The notes beneath the pieces were generated by a model that was given only the letters and a program-made list of their open reading frames with translations, was not told the origin of the DNA and did not search any database. Shown here in pieces: positions 45,202 to 57,523 of a stretch of 64,000 bases of DNA. Numbering within the stretch: the first letter of the stretch is position 1; each line of letters opens with the position of its first letter. Both the position numbers and the translations under genes were made by a program. The stretch lies in the NCBI GenBank assembly GCA_036426205.1, contig CM071579.1, positions 22,286,603-22,350,602 of the forward strand, given 5' to 3'. Source of the stretch: Ascaphus truei. Its lineage: Eukaryota; Chordata; Amphibia; Anura; Ascaphidae.

Positions 45202-46113
45202 TGTAGCTCTTTTTCCCCGTAACTAGAGAGGCTATGCGTGATGATTACCTGTGAGGAGTACAGGAGGCCTGATCCTCCGCCACCGGGAGCCTGGGGTGAT
45301 CACCTTTGATGGTATGCAGTGCCTCCACCTGCGAGAGATCCTAATGCAGTAGGATAACCTCTCACAGGAACTCACCAGTATCAGATAATAACCCTCACAC
45401 ACAGTATGGCGAACTTATATTTACTGACAGATAACTAATAACGTTGGTAATAAGGCCATACAAGGCTGCACTGACACAATACCCCCACAGTGTGAGCCCA
45501 CCACCATGGACGTGTGTCCCCCCCCCCAAAAGTAATGAGGTGCCTTGGGCACCGAACCACCCGATGTCCACAATAGCAACCCCACCCCAAGTGTGCGAAA
45601 GCGCTGCCCACAGTGTGTATGGCCATGGTGCACGTTGAGAAGATACCTTCCTGGCCTTAGTCCAGACCAGGCCGTCTTTGATTAAGATCCGCTGGGCCGC
45701 ACTGCGTCCCATGCTGCACTTGGATCCTCAGGTGTCTGCCTCTGGAGGGACCTCCCTCTGGATTGTATCCCTGTTGACAGTCTCTGTCACCGCGTGGCGT
45801 CTGGTGCGGATGCAACAACTACCTATGTTAGCTTTGGGGAAAGGGTCCCTAACTATGGAACTTCCCTACAGCTGCCACAACCTACTTGTGATCAGGGCCT
45901 AGCTTGGGCCTACGGGGCAATCTGGCCTAGTCCAGGGAAGTATTGCTCCCTGGAAACTTCCTGCTCTGTTGAGGTCCCTCTTCCGACTGGTTTGATGTTC
46001 ATTTGCACGCCAAATGTATACTTTACTTGTGCCAACATTTTGGGGACCCTATTGGCCTTTCACGCCCATGTGACCTGCAGCCCCTAAGGCTTTGGGGAGA
46101 AACATCTGCTACA
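45202..46113 (-). mobile_element. LTR, reversed copy of the TGTAG...TACA family
   Basis: Starts TGTAGC and ends CTACA; flanks CACC and CACA differ by one base, as expected of an old 4-bp duplication. Shares TTAGTCCAGACCAGGCC and the CACCTGCGAGAGATCC-type segment with 33777-34928. Non-coding. Confidence 0.65.
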
Positions 46114-46114
46114 C

Positions 46115-48030
46115 ACAAATAATTTTACCCCACAATCCTTTCCTGTGAAAGACAGGCATGTAGTAAGAGCATGTCACTTCTCCATACCTATGGACAGTGT
46201 TACAGTCTGCGGTCTAGGAGATGGGCAATTCTTTAGTTTAAAATGTTATCGATTATAAAATACCTAATAACTAACAGTAGCTAACAGATCTATGGTATTA
46301 AAATCATCATACTCGGGCACCTCGACCTGGACGTATGCATATTAAATGTAATAGACCCCTTTGTAACTTTGAGGGTGAAATACTGTAGACTTCTACTATG
46401 TCATACTATAATTCTATTAATCTTCACATTAAGATGAGCAAATACATTCACAGATCACTTACTGCGTGCATGAAATCAGTAACAGTTGCACTGAACAGGT
46501 ATTATTTAAATCCGCTTTGATGCTAAAGAATATATCATCACCTTTAAAGCCTGGTCTCAGTAAGGTTTTATGACTTGTCTTTCAAGTTTACAGAGAATCT
46601 GAGAGTATATTCCAAAGAGTAAATTGTATATCTGCAGGGATGAGGAAGAATGATTGCACTGAATTTGATTCATTACAAGCACTTTCATTTGTGTTTTTGG
46701 TATTACCAAAACTTTCATTTTTATTTTTTATATATGGGAAGGAAAAAAGTTTCAAAATTTGGTATAACTTTGTTGAACTGGAACTGATTGCAAAAGTTAG
46801 CATTTTTTTTTATTAAAGATGTTCAACTATTTTATAAAAGAAAAAACACACAAAATTAAAAAATGCAAAAGGGGATGAAAGAGATTGTTCTAAATTTCGA
46901 TTAAGAATACTAATAAAACTTTAAATCTTTCAACGGTTCGACTCAATTTGAATCAAACGCCAGAATCAGCGAACGTGCCCAAGATGTGACAATGGAAAAC
47001 TGGTTACAGTTCACATACCTTTTACTGGATAAGGTTTCTGCCACATGTAGGAGCTATGTGTTGTGTTCAAGCAAGTTGTGATTTATCTGAGATCAATAGG
47101 GATACGTGATGACAAACAATGTACTTAATTCACATGCTACGTTCCTTGGGATTGCTATCTTGGGAATGTGCTGATTCAACATTATGTTATGAAAACCTGT
47201 GACACACCTACTCCCTAGACACCTTCACCAATGCAGATGTAAATCTGAATGCTTCAAAGAGTAAAATCAAGTTTAAGATCTTAATTTTACTAAGATGCTT
47301 TATTCTCATCATAACAGCCACCAGTCTTCTTCAGGAATCCCAGAATCAAAGATCATATCTATCAGGCGCGAATGATATAGGATATAACAATAAAGGAAAG
47401 GGACAAGAGATAGCATTGCAATGCTGATATTTACCTTACTCAAGCTGTTAACTTTTGCTCAACACAGAGACACTCCTGGTTACTTTTTTAAATGATGATA
47501 TATCAATTAAAAGTAATCCATCTTCTTTTATCCCAGACAGGAGTGCATGAATCAGTAATTGCAAAGCATCGCTTTCACATTCTCCACTCACTTTCATCTT
47601 GCAGGGAGATTAATGGCCATCTTTGGCACACACACTGCTTTCTATTTATCAAAGAGTGCCTTGTATGGCAGCCACTTGTCCCACCAGACAAGTCAAGAAG
47701 AGAGGGTGTGCAAAGCGCCAGGATCCAATGCAACTCATTGCAAATCAAGTAGGGAAGGGGAGGGGAAGGGAAAGAGGGAAAGAGAGAGAAGGGGGAGAAA
47801 AAGGGCGAGAGAGAAAAGGTGAGAGGGAGAGAGAGGAGTTACAAAAAGATGCACTTGTAATAGAAAATGAGCTAAATGTGGTCACTTTCACTCGTGTTTT
47901 GGAATTTTGCTCTAAAACCTTTTCGTGTTTTTTTTTAAGTTGCCTAAATTCTAAAAAAAAAACAATTGGTGTACCAAATTACGGATTTTTTAAAAATAAG
48001 CGCGGAAATGTTAATATAGCATAATAAACC
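46115..48030. other. No gene recognised
   Basis: About 1.9 kb, AT-rich, with a GA-rich tract at 47755-47840. Short ORFs have no domain. Confidence 0.35.
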
Positions 48031-48031
48031 A

Positions 48032-48352
48032 TGAAGAATAGAATTTTGGGGGTGGATTTGGATCCGCAGCAGATTGGCCGGTTCCTTTTGGTCCGCGCCT
48101 TTCAGCGGATCAATCTCAAAAAAGGGCGATTCGCATTTTGCAAGATTTTTCATTATTATTGCCAACACGCTCCAAGGATTCTGCAACCCGTTTGTGGATT
48201 TTTAAGACCCAATGGTGGTCTTTGATGAATACACGCTGATTCAAACTGACCAAATCAGTTTGTGGGTTTTACACCGCGAAACGGATAATGGAGGGAAAAT
48301 GCGAGAAAATCCGGGAAACGGATGTGGGTGGATTCGCCCGTCTCTAATGACG
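48032..48352. mobile_element. MITE of the TAGAGAYGGGC family, copy 3
   Basis: Reverse orientation: ends TTCGCCCGTCTCTAA at about 48334-48348. Contains ATCAATCTCAAAAAAGGGCG, the complement of the internal motif in copies 1 and 2. Confidence 0.7.
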
Positions 48353-48354
48353 AA

Positions 48355-49540
48355 TGTTTACAACATGTATAATACCATCAAAAATAATTAGGAAACTAAA
48401 ATAATATAACTGAAAATAAAATAATTAAAAAAAAGATATGTCAATAAACACCCAGAGATGGGCATTGGTGTTCTGGTTTTGGCTCTAAAAATATAAAAGA
48501 TTTCGGTTTTCTACAGTATTTGGTTTTAGAATGAAAGGTTCTGATTTCACACACCCCATTTTCCCCATCTTTTTCATGTTTATTTCTTAAAGGAATCACG
48601 AGCCAGAAATCACAAGAACGTTGAATTCCAATACAAAAAAATGATTTAAAAATTATTTTAAGTAGTGAGGCTGTCCCAGTGTTACCTTCCTGTTATAAAC
48701 TACAGTTGATATAAGGCCTTTGAAGGACAGGATTATGGAAGAGACCATGAAAAATCCCTTTCAAATAAAGATGGCCATGAAAAGATGCATAAATCCACCA
48801 ATTTTTATTGCTCCCCGCAAGAAAGTTTTGAAACAACATCAAATCACTTTTATCTGAAGGTGGAGGAGGAAGATTGGATTCTTATAGTCTGTTATAACAA
48901 CTTACAAGCACAGCGTATCAATCACTCAAGAAAATGTTGTTGTATTTGCAAAATATGATTGGCTTGGGAGACCAATTAGCAGTGCAACAACTGAGTCATA
49001 TATATTCATACAATGCAAGAGTGACATTTAGGGATGATGTTGAAAAGAAGCAGACAGCCTCTCCTAGATTCCCTCCAAGGTCCCTGTTTGCTTTGTGAGG
49101 ATTATTATTCCGTCCCATTTCATTTAACATTGTAGTACTTCTTACCAATGGTTTTATAGGGTATTTACAGGGCGATATTCACTAAGTAGTGCTAGGATGT
49201 AAGATAACATGCTACCCTTTATAGTGTAAGATGTCTTATGGTTTGGCCACCCTTTGCGGTAACGGTGAAGCCACTCCAAGCACCAATGTGCGCAAATGGC
49301 AGGGACATATCTAAGGGTTACAATTTGGTTATTCATTGCCTATTTTGTTCAGATAACTACAGTTTTTCTAATATTGTATTATAAATGTGGGAGCCTGAAA
49401 GTGAGGATGTGCTGTCCTTCCATTAGCACCACCCTTCTGTGCGATCTTTCCGGAATAAGACATGCCCTCCACTTCCACAGAAATGTGTTCATGTTTATTC
49501 CTCTGTGGGAGGGGTGTGCCTGGTTACAACGATCATTACC
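48355..49540. other. No gene recognised
   Basis: About 1.2 kb without supported features. Confidence 0.35.
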
Positions 49541-49652
49541 AAATAAAACTTGTGTGGCACAAACAGTAACATAAGAAGAGCTTAGCCTATTCATACAAAT
49601 AAAACTTGTGTGGCACAAACAGTAACATAAGAAGAGCTTAGCCTATTCATAC
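49541..49652 (+). repeat. Perfect 56-bp tandem duplication
   Basis: Two identical 56-bp copies (49541-49596, 49597-49652) starting AAATAAAACTTGTGTGGCAC. Exact identity suggests a recent duplication or an assembly duplication. Confidence 0.9.
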
Positions 49653-49654
49653 TA

Positions 49655-50085
49655 ATGAAGCCAAGGATATTTTTTTTCTTTAATGGGGGTTAAAGTTGGG
49701 GTTCTCCTCTGTGAACTCAGTAGGCATGCTCCTGTGATTGACAAAGTCTCCTGTCAGAAATGAAAAAATGAGGCGCTCTAATGAAGAGTGTAATACAACA
49801 ATATTAATTCAAATCAAGTGAAATAGTTTTCTAAATCAATAATGGCTATGCCAGTGAAAACACAATTAGTGAGAATATTATAACACAATAAAAACAGTGA
49901 ATCTTGCTCAGTGAGTGATGTGATTATATATGCAGCTCTTAAACCCATAGAGAATGGTTTACACGTATCTCCGTTTGGTTTTTGACCAGGTGTGTAACCT
50001 GGAAACTTCCTTGTGTTGTGCAGTTCTATCTGTTCAGTGTTGTTATAATTTAAAAAAAGATGCAAATAAATGCACGAAGCAGCGC
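49655..50085. other. No gene recognised
   Basis: AT-rich; no supported feature. May belong to the element that carries the minisatellite to the right. Confidence 0.3.
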
Positions 50086-50094
50086 ACTGCCCAG

Positions 50095-51290
50095 GGACAC
50101 AGGTGTACACACACCCCCGGATAACCCCGCCACAGAGAGATCCCAGGGTACACCCCTTGCCCCAGAGAGACCTCGAGACAACCCCCCAGAGCGACTCCCG
50201 GAAACCCCCCCCCCACCCAAAGAGAACCCAGGACACCCCCCCGGCCCCAGATAGACCACCGGACCAACCCACGCCCCAAGAGGACCCTACCCCCCCCCCA
50301 GACAGACCCCTTGACACACACCACCAGAGGACCCCCGTACACCCCCCCCCCAAAAAACCCCCACAAACCACCCCCTGCCCCTTAAAACCCCCCCGAGAGA
50401 CCCCCAGACACCCCCCCCTCCCAAGATTCCCCCGGACACACCCCCCCTCCCAAAGACCCCCGACACCCCAACCCCAAAGAGACCCCCAGAAAACCCCCTC
50501 CCCTTAGATTCCCCCCCAGAGAGACCCCTGGACACCCCCCTCCCAGAGAGACCCCCAGATTCCCCCCTCCCAGAGAGACCCCCAGACACCCCAACCCCCG
50601 AGAGAGACCCTCAGATACCCCCCTGCCCCTTAGAGACCCCCCCAGAGAGATCCCTGGACATCTGCCATCCCAGAGAGACCCCCAGTTCCCCCCCCCGAGA
50701 GACCCCCACACCCCAACCCCCAGAGAGACCCCCGGATACCCCCCTCCCAGAGAGACACCCTGACCTCTCCTCCCAGATAGACCCCCGGACACCAGCCCCC
50801 TCCCCACAGATAACCCCCCCCTGGACACAGAGAGGCCCCCGGAACCCCCCCCCCCCAGCTAAAGAGACACCCACGACAACCCCTCCTGCCCCAAAGAGAC
50901 CCCCGATCAACCCCCAGAGACACTCATGCCCCCCCATCCCCCCCCAGAGAGACCCCCGCACACCCCACCCACCCCAGAGAGACTCCCGGATCCCCACCTG
51001 AGACACCCCTCCCCCTGTCTCAGAGAGGCCCCCCATAACCCCCCGGCCACAGAGAGACCCTGGGACACCCCCCTCCCAGAGAGACCCACAGATTCCCTCC
51101 TCCTCCCAGAGAGACCCCCGGACAACCCAAACCCCAGAGAGACCCCTGGATACCCCCCCTCCCAGAAGAACCCCGCCCTGACCCCCCCTCCCAGATAGAC
51201 CCCCCCCGACACCAGCCCCCCCCTCCACGATTAAACCCCGTACCCCCCCCCCGGACACAGAGAGACCCCCCAGACACCCCCCCCCCCAGC
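50095..51290. repeat. C-rich minisatellite
   Basis: About 1.2 kb of imperfect units of 25-35 bp built on CCCCCAGAGAGACCCCCGGA with C-runs of varying length. The Gly/Ser/Leu-rich - strand and Pro-rich + strand ORFs are artefacts. Confidence 0.95.
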
Positions 51291-51341
51291 TATTCAATCA
51301 ATATTACAATCACCGGGCGAAGCCGGGTACAAAAGCTAGTA
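51290..51341 (+). mobile_element. Helitron-like 3' terminus
   Basis: CACCGGGCGAAGCCGGGTAC forms a short GC hairpin (CCGG-GCGAAG-CCGG) and is followed 9-10 bases later by CTAG then T. A hairpin just before a terminal CTRR, inserted before T, is the Helitron 3' signature. The minisatellite may be internal to this non-autonomous element; the 5' end was not found. Confidence 0.6.
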
Positions 51342-51523
51342 TATTATAGAGAGAATGAACAAATCCCACACTTTTATAGTCCTCTAACACTCAGCAGCGA
51401 CCTATTTGATAAGGTGGTCTTATTTTGCTATATTTATATACAGTAGTATAGGTCAGGTCTGGCGTGCGCCCACAGTATTGAATTGAAAGGCGGACCAAGT
51501 CGGGAGGAGGATTGTGACATCAC

Positions 51524-51580
51524 ATCTGCTCAACGCGCGTTTCACTCCACAGAGCTTCTTTGAGGAAGAGCGATCCTTTT
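51524..51580 (-). ncRNA. Decayed hammerhead motif (Penelope-associated)
   Basis: On the - strand: GCTC near the 5' side, TCAAAGA where CUGANGA is expected, stem II GCTC-TGTG-GAGT, core GAAA, then CGCGCGTT and GAGC able to pair with GCTC. The GAAA side is intact; the CUGANGA side is damaged. It lies downstream of Penelope coding sequence on the same strand. Confidence 0.45.
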
Positions 51581-51584
51581 TTAT

Positions 51585-52240
51585 TGTAGGTTACTTATGC
51601 TTTCCGTTGCCATAGTGATCCTAATTGACTCATATTTGTTAACCTCTCCTTCTTACTATCTGTGTTAGTATGTTTTCCTACACTCACACTTGCTTTTGTC
51701 ATAAGCTGACAATGTTGTGATCTTGATTACCTGCATTCCAAAAGGATGGTCCTAAATGATAAAATATATTAAAATTATATTTCCAGGAGCGTTATTCTTT
51801 GTGTTTATATGATTTTTTTTCTTCATATGTTAGATACTGTTATAGCTATATGCTTTACTTTCATATCTTTGCTCATTTTTTCAATTCTTCTTTTTAAAGA
51901 AAATACTTTTTACTTAAAAAGGGAATCATTAATCATAAGTGTTTTGTTTTATTTAGAAACAATGTACTTCATTCTAATATTACATTTATCACTATCCAAA
52001 CAATATTCTTATTTTCAATATACTTTTATAGACACAAAATCTTCAGATTATCATATTAAGTCTGTTTTATTTTTTCCAACTATTGTAGAGAAACGCTGTG
52101 TATAAAACCCATTAATTTAAAGGAGATAAAGTTCCTAAGGTGTAAATCCCTTTTGATTCTCTTTGTAAAAGAGCAGTAACCAGGATTCCTTTGGTTTTTC
52201 CTATTGATATACGATCAATTCCTTGGAACTTAATTCCCAT
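51585..52240. other. Presumed Penelope 3' region
   Basis: AT-rich sequence between the hammerhead motif and the GIY-YIG coding remnant; no independent feature. Probably Penelope-derived by position. Confidence 0.35.
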
Positions 52241-53280
52241 TATGTAGTGCGTTGCCGTGCTTAGAAATGGACGTGTCTTTTCTATTCCGGATTGTACCTA
52301 CCTGTACATGTTTCAATAGGCGTTTTCATAATTCACGTCTTGTTTTTCCTACATATTTCATTACACATATACATGTGGCCATGCAGATAACAACAACTCA
52401 TTTACAGTTAATGAATGTTGGATATTGTAGGTCTCGTACAGTATATGTATATATTTACACACTTTACAGCTTACACAGTTATACCATCCCATTGATTTTG
52501 ATCTTAGCCAGGTCTTTTTTACTTTTTTTTTTTTAAAGTGGCTGTGGACTAGATGGTCTGAAAGATTTTTTTTAGTTATCATTGTGTAATTATTGGGGTA
52601 TTTGCTTTAATTGCACAGTATTTCACTTGTATACTCATTTTTATGAGCCTCAGTGAAATATATTATTTTAAGTATTTCTGACTAAAGTGTTTTTGAGTGC
52701 GGAGTTGCCATTTTTTCTAATGTAATCATTGGGGTAGGATTTAAAACCTCTTAGTTCTTTACCTTCCAATAGCACAAGTACTGATTCTGGGGAAACTTTC
52801 TTTATTTTGTTCCATTCCTTACTGTATGCATCTATTCTTCTCATGTTCTGTCCTGCCTTTTGTTCTGGTTGTTTATTATACACTAAGGCTTGTCTCGCTA
52901 TATGTTTGGCTTTCTTAACTGCTTTTTGGATGGTATTATAGCCTCTATTTAAAAGTGTGATCTTCATTAAGGGTGTTTGCTCCTCAAAATCTTCTAGAGT
53001 GGAGTAAATTATGTTTTCTCTCAAGAATTGATCAAATGGAATTCCTTGGATTGGAGACTTTGGGTGATGAGTTGATGACTGTCTGCCTTGAGTACATTCT
53101 TTGTGGTTGTCTTCTTCCTATGGACTGTTGTTTCCAAAATCTCCCCCCCCCCTGCCTTCTCTCTCCTTATTTCTGAGTCCAAGAAAACGATTTTCTCCAA
53201 ACTCATCATCTCCACCTTTAATATTAAATTATGGTCATTTTTGCAAATTTGAAAAAGTCGTCGGTACATCCATTCCATAG
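52240..53280 (-). pseudogene. Penelope-like element ORF remnant (RT C-term to GIY-YIG)
   Basis: Three broken frames on the - strand. 53278-53021 has EKIVFLDSEIRRE and TTVHRKKTTTKNVL, the strand pair following the RT palm. 53024-52668 gives TLEDFEEQTPLMKITLLNRG and AVKKAKHIARQAL, the thumb/linker helices. 52582-52361 has LVHSHF and GWYNCVSCKVCKYI, the Cys-rich linker. Finally VVICMATC, YVGKTRREL and RNRKDTSISKHGNA (about 52385-52250) are the GIY-YIG endonuclease, with a stop inside. RT catalytic motifs upstream are missing. Dead, 5'-truncated copy, closest in style to the Neptune group. Confidence 0.8.
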
Positions 53281-53284
53281 TAAG

Positions 53285-53815
53285 AGCTCAGCATTAGTCC
53301 TATATATTGTGTGTGTATTCTTCCATTTCTGTACAGAATACAACCCCCCCTGTGCTCTTTTTCAGTCTCAGTACTGTGATTGAAAGAAAACTACTCACGT
53401 TGTGTGCTCAGAGAGAACTCTTGTGGGTATTAGAATCACAGTTAATGATGTTAAAACCAATATATCAACAATTACAAAACAGATAAGATAATAAATAGAA
53501 TATAGGTAAAGTAATATAAAGAAAATCCACAAGCAGCAGTAGGAAAAATAAATGTTGAAAAATAGTTGGTGAATGAAAAAAGAAATAGACACTTTGAGAC
53601 GAAAACGCAAAGAAATACCTCCATGTGAAATGTAGGACAATGATTAAAATACGCTCACATAGTGCATAAGAGCAATACACATGTATGAACCACACTATCA
53701 CCGACTCCTCCGTCCTATGCCTCCCTTCCAATGCTCCTAATCGCTGCTCAATTACTTGCTGTTTTAAAATGTCCTCTCCACGGCTTCCTGTGAGCTTCAG
53801 AGGACCTCCTGCAGT
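53285..53815. other. No gene recognised
   Basis: AT-rich, about 530 bp; may include more Penelope-derived sequence but nothing could be supported. Confidence 0.3.
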
Positions 53816-53824
53816 CACGTGTAA

Positions 53825-54215
53825 GGCCTCGTTCAGGGTGCCTGAGGCAGGAGTTGGAGGGCATGCGTTCTGGAGGGCGGCGGCAGTCTGCTGGGCGATG
53901 TGTGTTCATCCCCAGCAGACTGTTTCAGGAGTTGAGGAGGGGGCGGGGCTACAGACCTGAGGTTAGGGATCCAAATTGCAGTCATGAAATCATTCTCAAG
54001 AATGATTTCATTGGCTGCCGAGGTCCCAGTGACGCTGCTGCAGCTTCAAAAAACTAATTTTTTGGTTATTGAAACTGTAGCCAGCGTCAACTCCGTACTT
54101 CGGAGACAGGGCAGCTGCTACCCTGACAACCAGTATTCAATTTGAATACTTTGTGTCCCACGGCAGCTCGCATGGCAGCACGCCCTCCCTCCGAAGCCTG
54201 CACCTGAACGAGGCC
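53825..54215. mobile_element. Harbinger-type MITE with TAA duplication
   Basis: Ends GGCCTCGTTCAGGGTGC and GCACCTGAACGAGGCC are inverted copies. TAA flanks both sides (53822-53824, 54216-54218), the classic Harbinger target. 391 bp, GC-rich, with an internal dyad (ATGAAATCATTCT near 53985). Non-coding. Different terminal sequence from the 8-20 kb element. Confidence 0.85.
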
Positions 54216-54494
54216 TAAATGTCCCGAGCCTTGTGAGCGATGCGGAGCCTGATGAAGCCAGAAGGCAAAGAAAAGTTGTATGTCCCAAGATTGATTTCAC
54301 AGAGTGTGCTATTGAGACATTTATTATTGCATTTCTTGGATGTTCACCAAAGCAGCCCCAACTCATTACAATGCATTGCATTGAGCATATTCCTTGGAAT
54401 GCTAGAGATGGAGACAGAGATCTTCTTCTAACAAAGACAGAACCATTTGGAATTTACACCCTGAAAACCAAGCACCCTTTGGGGTTAAGTGATG

Positions 54495-54690
54495 CAATTA
54501 GAAATCCCCCTTGTGAGCACATTCGTATTTCTCACACAGTTCTGCAACCCTGCCTTTCCCCATTATCTTTTAGCATACAGTCCACTGCAGCCAGGGATTC
54601 TTGGAAATTACAGGCAAATGAGCACCGTGTGTCACCTTTTGCTCCAAATCCTGAATGTTCTACTGCCATTGATGATTGTGACGGTAGGGG
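54495..54690 (-). repeat. Fragment of the hammerhead repeat family
   Basis: Segments GCAACCCTGCCTTTCCCCAT, CATACAGTCCACTGCAG and CAAATGAGCACCGTGTGTCA match the reverse of the 44.6-44.77 kb unit. The ribozyme part is not included. Confidence 0.65.
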
Positions 54691-54779
54691 TACCCAGTCT
54701 TCATAATAAAGGAAAAGCCTGACTGGTTACCTCTGGGATTAAACCTGGGATTTCGGGAGAGGAACTTTACGGGTGGATA

Positions 54780-55540
54780 TTTCGGTGGAAATGTGATTAA
54801 AACATATGAACAAGGTCGGGGGCAAAGTTACTGGTTGTCCCCCCATTTTAACCGCAGACCGCGTCTGGTCTGCAGGTATGCGTCTGCATATTATTCCCCT
54901 AATATCTTCCCCTAGAATATGGTATTTTCAGCCGCAATGCTTATTGTAATAGTTGCAGACCCGAGCCCAGGTTAGAGTCAAAATGTTGTGTTTTAAATTG
55001 TGTATTCATCTCTATACAGACAGTCCGGGTAATCCGTGAGGAAGCCAGGATGCCTGCCTCGGGATCGTGGATAAGAGGAGAAGGGAAGTCGAGAAGTGTT
55101 AGAACGTTTGGTGAGCGGGGAAGGGCGGAGTACCGGGTCTGGGAACAAGGACACCCCGTGGGGGAAACACTTTGTACACCCACGGGCTTTTCAAAGGTGC
55201 TTTGCTCCGAATAGCAAAGCACTCGGCATGGAGTTGCCGGAGGAGCCTACCTAGCTGAGACCAAGTTTTAAGTTAGCGGACAAGTTCAAGCTTTTGCCTT
55301 GTTCACGGTTAGCGAGTTTAGCCAGGTATCTCCCCGGAGGAAGGTACCGTGATCAGGAGCGGACAGGGTAAGCCTTCCAAAGCAGGCCCTGCACCTAGTT
55401 GAGGCTAGACACTCCCGGCTGACCCCAGTTAAGTGTGTATTCTTCTGTATTTTGTGTATCATTGGGTGTCTGCTGGTCTCACCAGAATAAACCTATTATA
55501 CATATCTCGTTGCACCTGTCTCCTTCTTCCAATTTTCTTT
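54780..55540 (+). mobile_element. LTR-like block with poly(A) signal
   Basis: GC-richer block with AATAAA at 55486-55491 and a pyrimidine-rich end. No reading frame. Edges not fixed. Confidence 0.35.
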
Positions 55541-55544
55541 ATAG

Positions 55545-57030
55545 AATACAACTTGAGTTTTTCCCCATCATCCTAAATACAGGTGTCACTTTACTAATAG
55601 TAATAAAAATACTAATAACAACTTTATTTCATATAGAGCTTTTCTCCCAATGGGGCACAAAGCTTCACAATTACAGTATACCGTGCAGTACGCAGCTGCT
55701 GCTAACACATCATTTCTTTATTTTACCACCAAATAAGGTTATACAGCAATGTGTACAACATGTGCCCCAACATACAGTATGCTAACCACTATTTACTGTA
55801 GGATATTAGCTCCTTCAATGGCTATAACAGAAAGGAAAGCAAGTCAGGTCTTTCTTCCACTGAATTGGCCAAGGATTAGCACGAAAAGAAGACTGGAATG
55901 CAATGCAGTTCATGTTACTATTATACAATCATGTATTTGTATTACTATGCCAATTGTAGAGATGGGTGAACCAGTCGAAAGTCGTTCCCGAATTTTCCTG
56001 GGCTTTCCCTTCAAAATCCGTTCTGCGGGTAGTATTTGCTTTTATTAGTAAGCACATACAAGTCTGGGATCAGTCAGTAAACCATTCAGGGGCAGATATG
56101 TTTTATTGTATTGCTCAGAAGCCTGGCCTGCTTCCACTAAATCTGTATTGTGATTCTGCAAGCAGATTGCAGAGAGTAAAGAAGTGACAGAATATTATAG
56201 CAATCCAAAAGTTTGGATGAAATTGTGCTTACATTTTTTTCAAACAGCAACTTCTAGCCTTTAATTATAAGATTATCTTTTCAGTTTCCACTGTCCTCTT
56301 TGATTCTGTCTCATGTTTTAATGCCTCAAATATTTCAACTTACAGGAAAACAACATTTCCAAAGTTTTAGCTGGAGAATTAAACATCATGGTGATCCCTG
56401 GCTGTGTTGGGCACATTTTTTGAGAGAGGGAGAAAGACAGAGGGCGGGAGAGAGGGGAAAGTGGGACAAATAAAGTATATGTAAATGAGTATCATCCCAC
56501 ACTTCCTAAAAGGCTTTCCATACCAACTATATAGAGTTTATCATCATCGTTTATTTTTTTATGTAAAAACACGCCTCCACTTAAGGGGAGAACAACTAAA
56601 ATGAAATACAACTGTTTAATAGTATTGAGTTAGAGTTGCTTTTCTAGGCTGCAGCTCTAGCAGTGTGAGCTAAACCAGCTATTGGCTAGCAGCACCCACT
56701 GGCTACTAATAAAATACCTCCAAGGGAAATCTATTTTGTTTATTGTAACCTTGAAAGTAGTTCAAGCGCAAAGTAATAATATGTACTGAGGCCTATGAGT
56801 AACTGAGGCCAGGTGAGATGAAATAAAGCACAGGTTTTCTGACACACAAAAGTAAAAACAAGGTGAAGCACAGCAAATAAAGCAGATTTAGAGAGAAAGT
56901 CAAATAACAAAGTGATCTGGTGACTTGAGTTAGTCATTATCATATCCCCCAGGGTACCTTAGGTGTGCTCATTTTTCAGCACAGGCATGTCTCACTAATT
57001 TACTTGGAGGGATGCTTAAAGAGATATATA
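55545..57030. other. Mostly unassigned, with MITE fragment
   Basis: AT-rich. TAGAGATGGGTGAACC at 55958 begins a partial copy (to about 56036) of the TAGAGAYGGGC MITE family. A short GA-rich tract lies at 56422-56460. No coding sequence supported. Confidence 0.45.
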
Positions 57031-57037
57031 CTGTATA

Positions 57038-57369
57038 CAGGCATACCCCGCACTAACGTACGCAATGGGTCCAGAGCATGTATGTAAAGCGAAAATGTAC
57101 TTAAAGTGAAGCACTACCTTTTTTCCACTTATCGATGCATGTACTGTACTGCAGTCGTCATATACGTGCATAACTGATGTAAATAACGCATGTGTAACAG
57201 GCTCTATAGTCTCCCCGCTTGCGCACAGCTTCGGTACAGGTAGGGAGACGGTATTGCTGTTCAGGGCGTGCTGACAGGCGCATGCGCAAGCTGCCGTTTG
57301 CCTATTGGGCGATATGTCCTTACTCGTGAGTGTACTTAAAGTGAGTGTCCTTAAACCGGGGTATGCCTG
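57038..57369. mobile_element. Tigger-like MITE with TA duplication
   Basis: Ends CAGGCATACCCCGCACTAAC and CCGGGGTATGCCTG are inverted repeats flanked by TA (57036-57037, 57370-57371). CAGGCATACC is the hallmark of Tigger/pogo ends. 332 bp, non-coding. Confidence 0.85.
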
Positions 57370-57418
57370 TACAACTGGAGACATTACTAAATGTGAAAGT
57401 CTCTCTCAGTTTCTAACA

Positions 57419-57523
57419 ATCTGGCGACGGATTGTATCCAATGACGGATTTGAAGGACTATGCTCGGCTTTCTTGGTACCCAATCCGGGAAACAGATTTT
57501 GAATGGTTCGCCCCTCTCTAGTG
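57419..57523. mobile_element. MITE of the TAGAGAYGGGC family, partial copy
   Basis: GTTCGCCCCTCTCTAG at 57507-57522 is the family's right end; ATTGTATCCAATGACGGATT matches its interior. The left part is missing. Confidence 0.6.

Noticed and set aside
50043..51297. Gly/Ser/Leu-rich and Pro-rich ORFs up to 228 residues
   Set aside because: Translations of the C-rich minisatellite in several frames.
52252..52536. + strand ORF over the GIY-YIG region
   Set aside because: The - strand carries the recognisable Penelope motifs; this frame is a shadow.
54249..54290. CTGATGA, GCC-AGAA-GGC and GAAAAG, resembling a hammerhead
   Set aside because: Three extra A residues separate stem II from GAAA and no stem I pairing or cleavage triplet in register was found.
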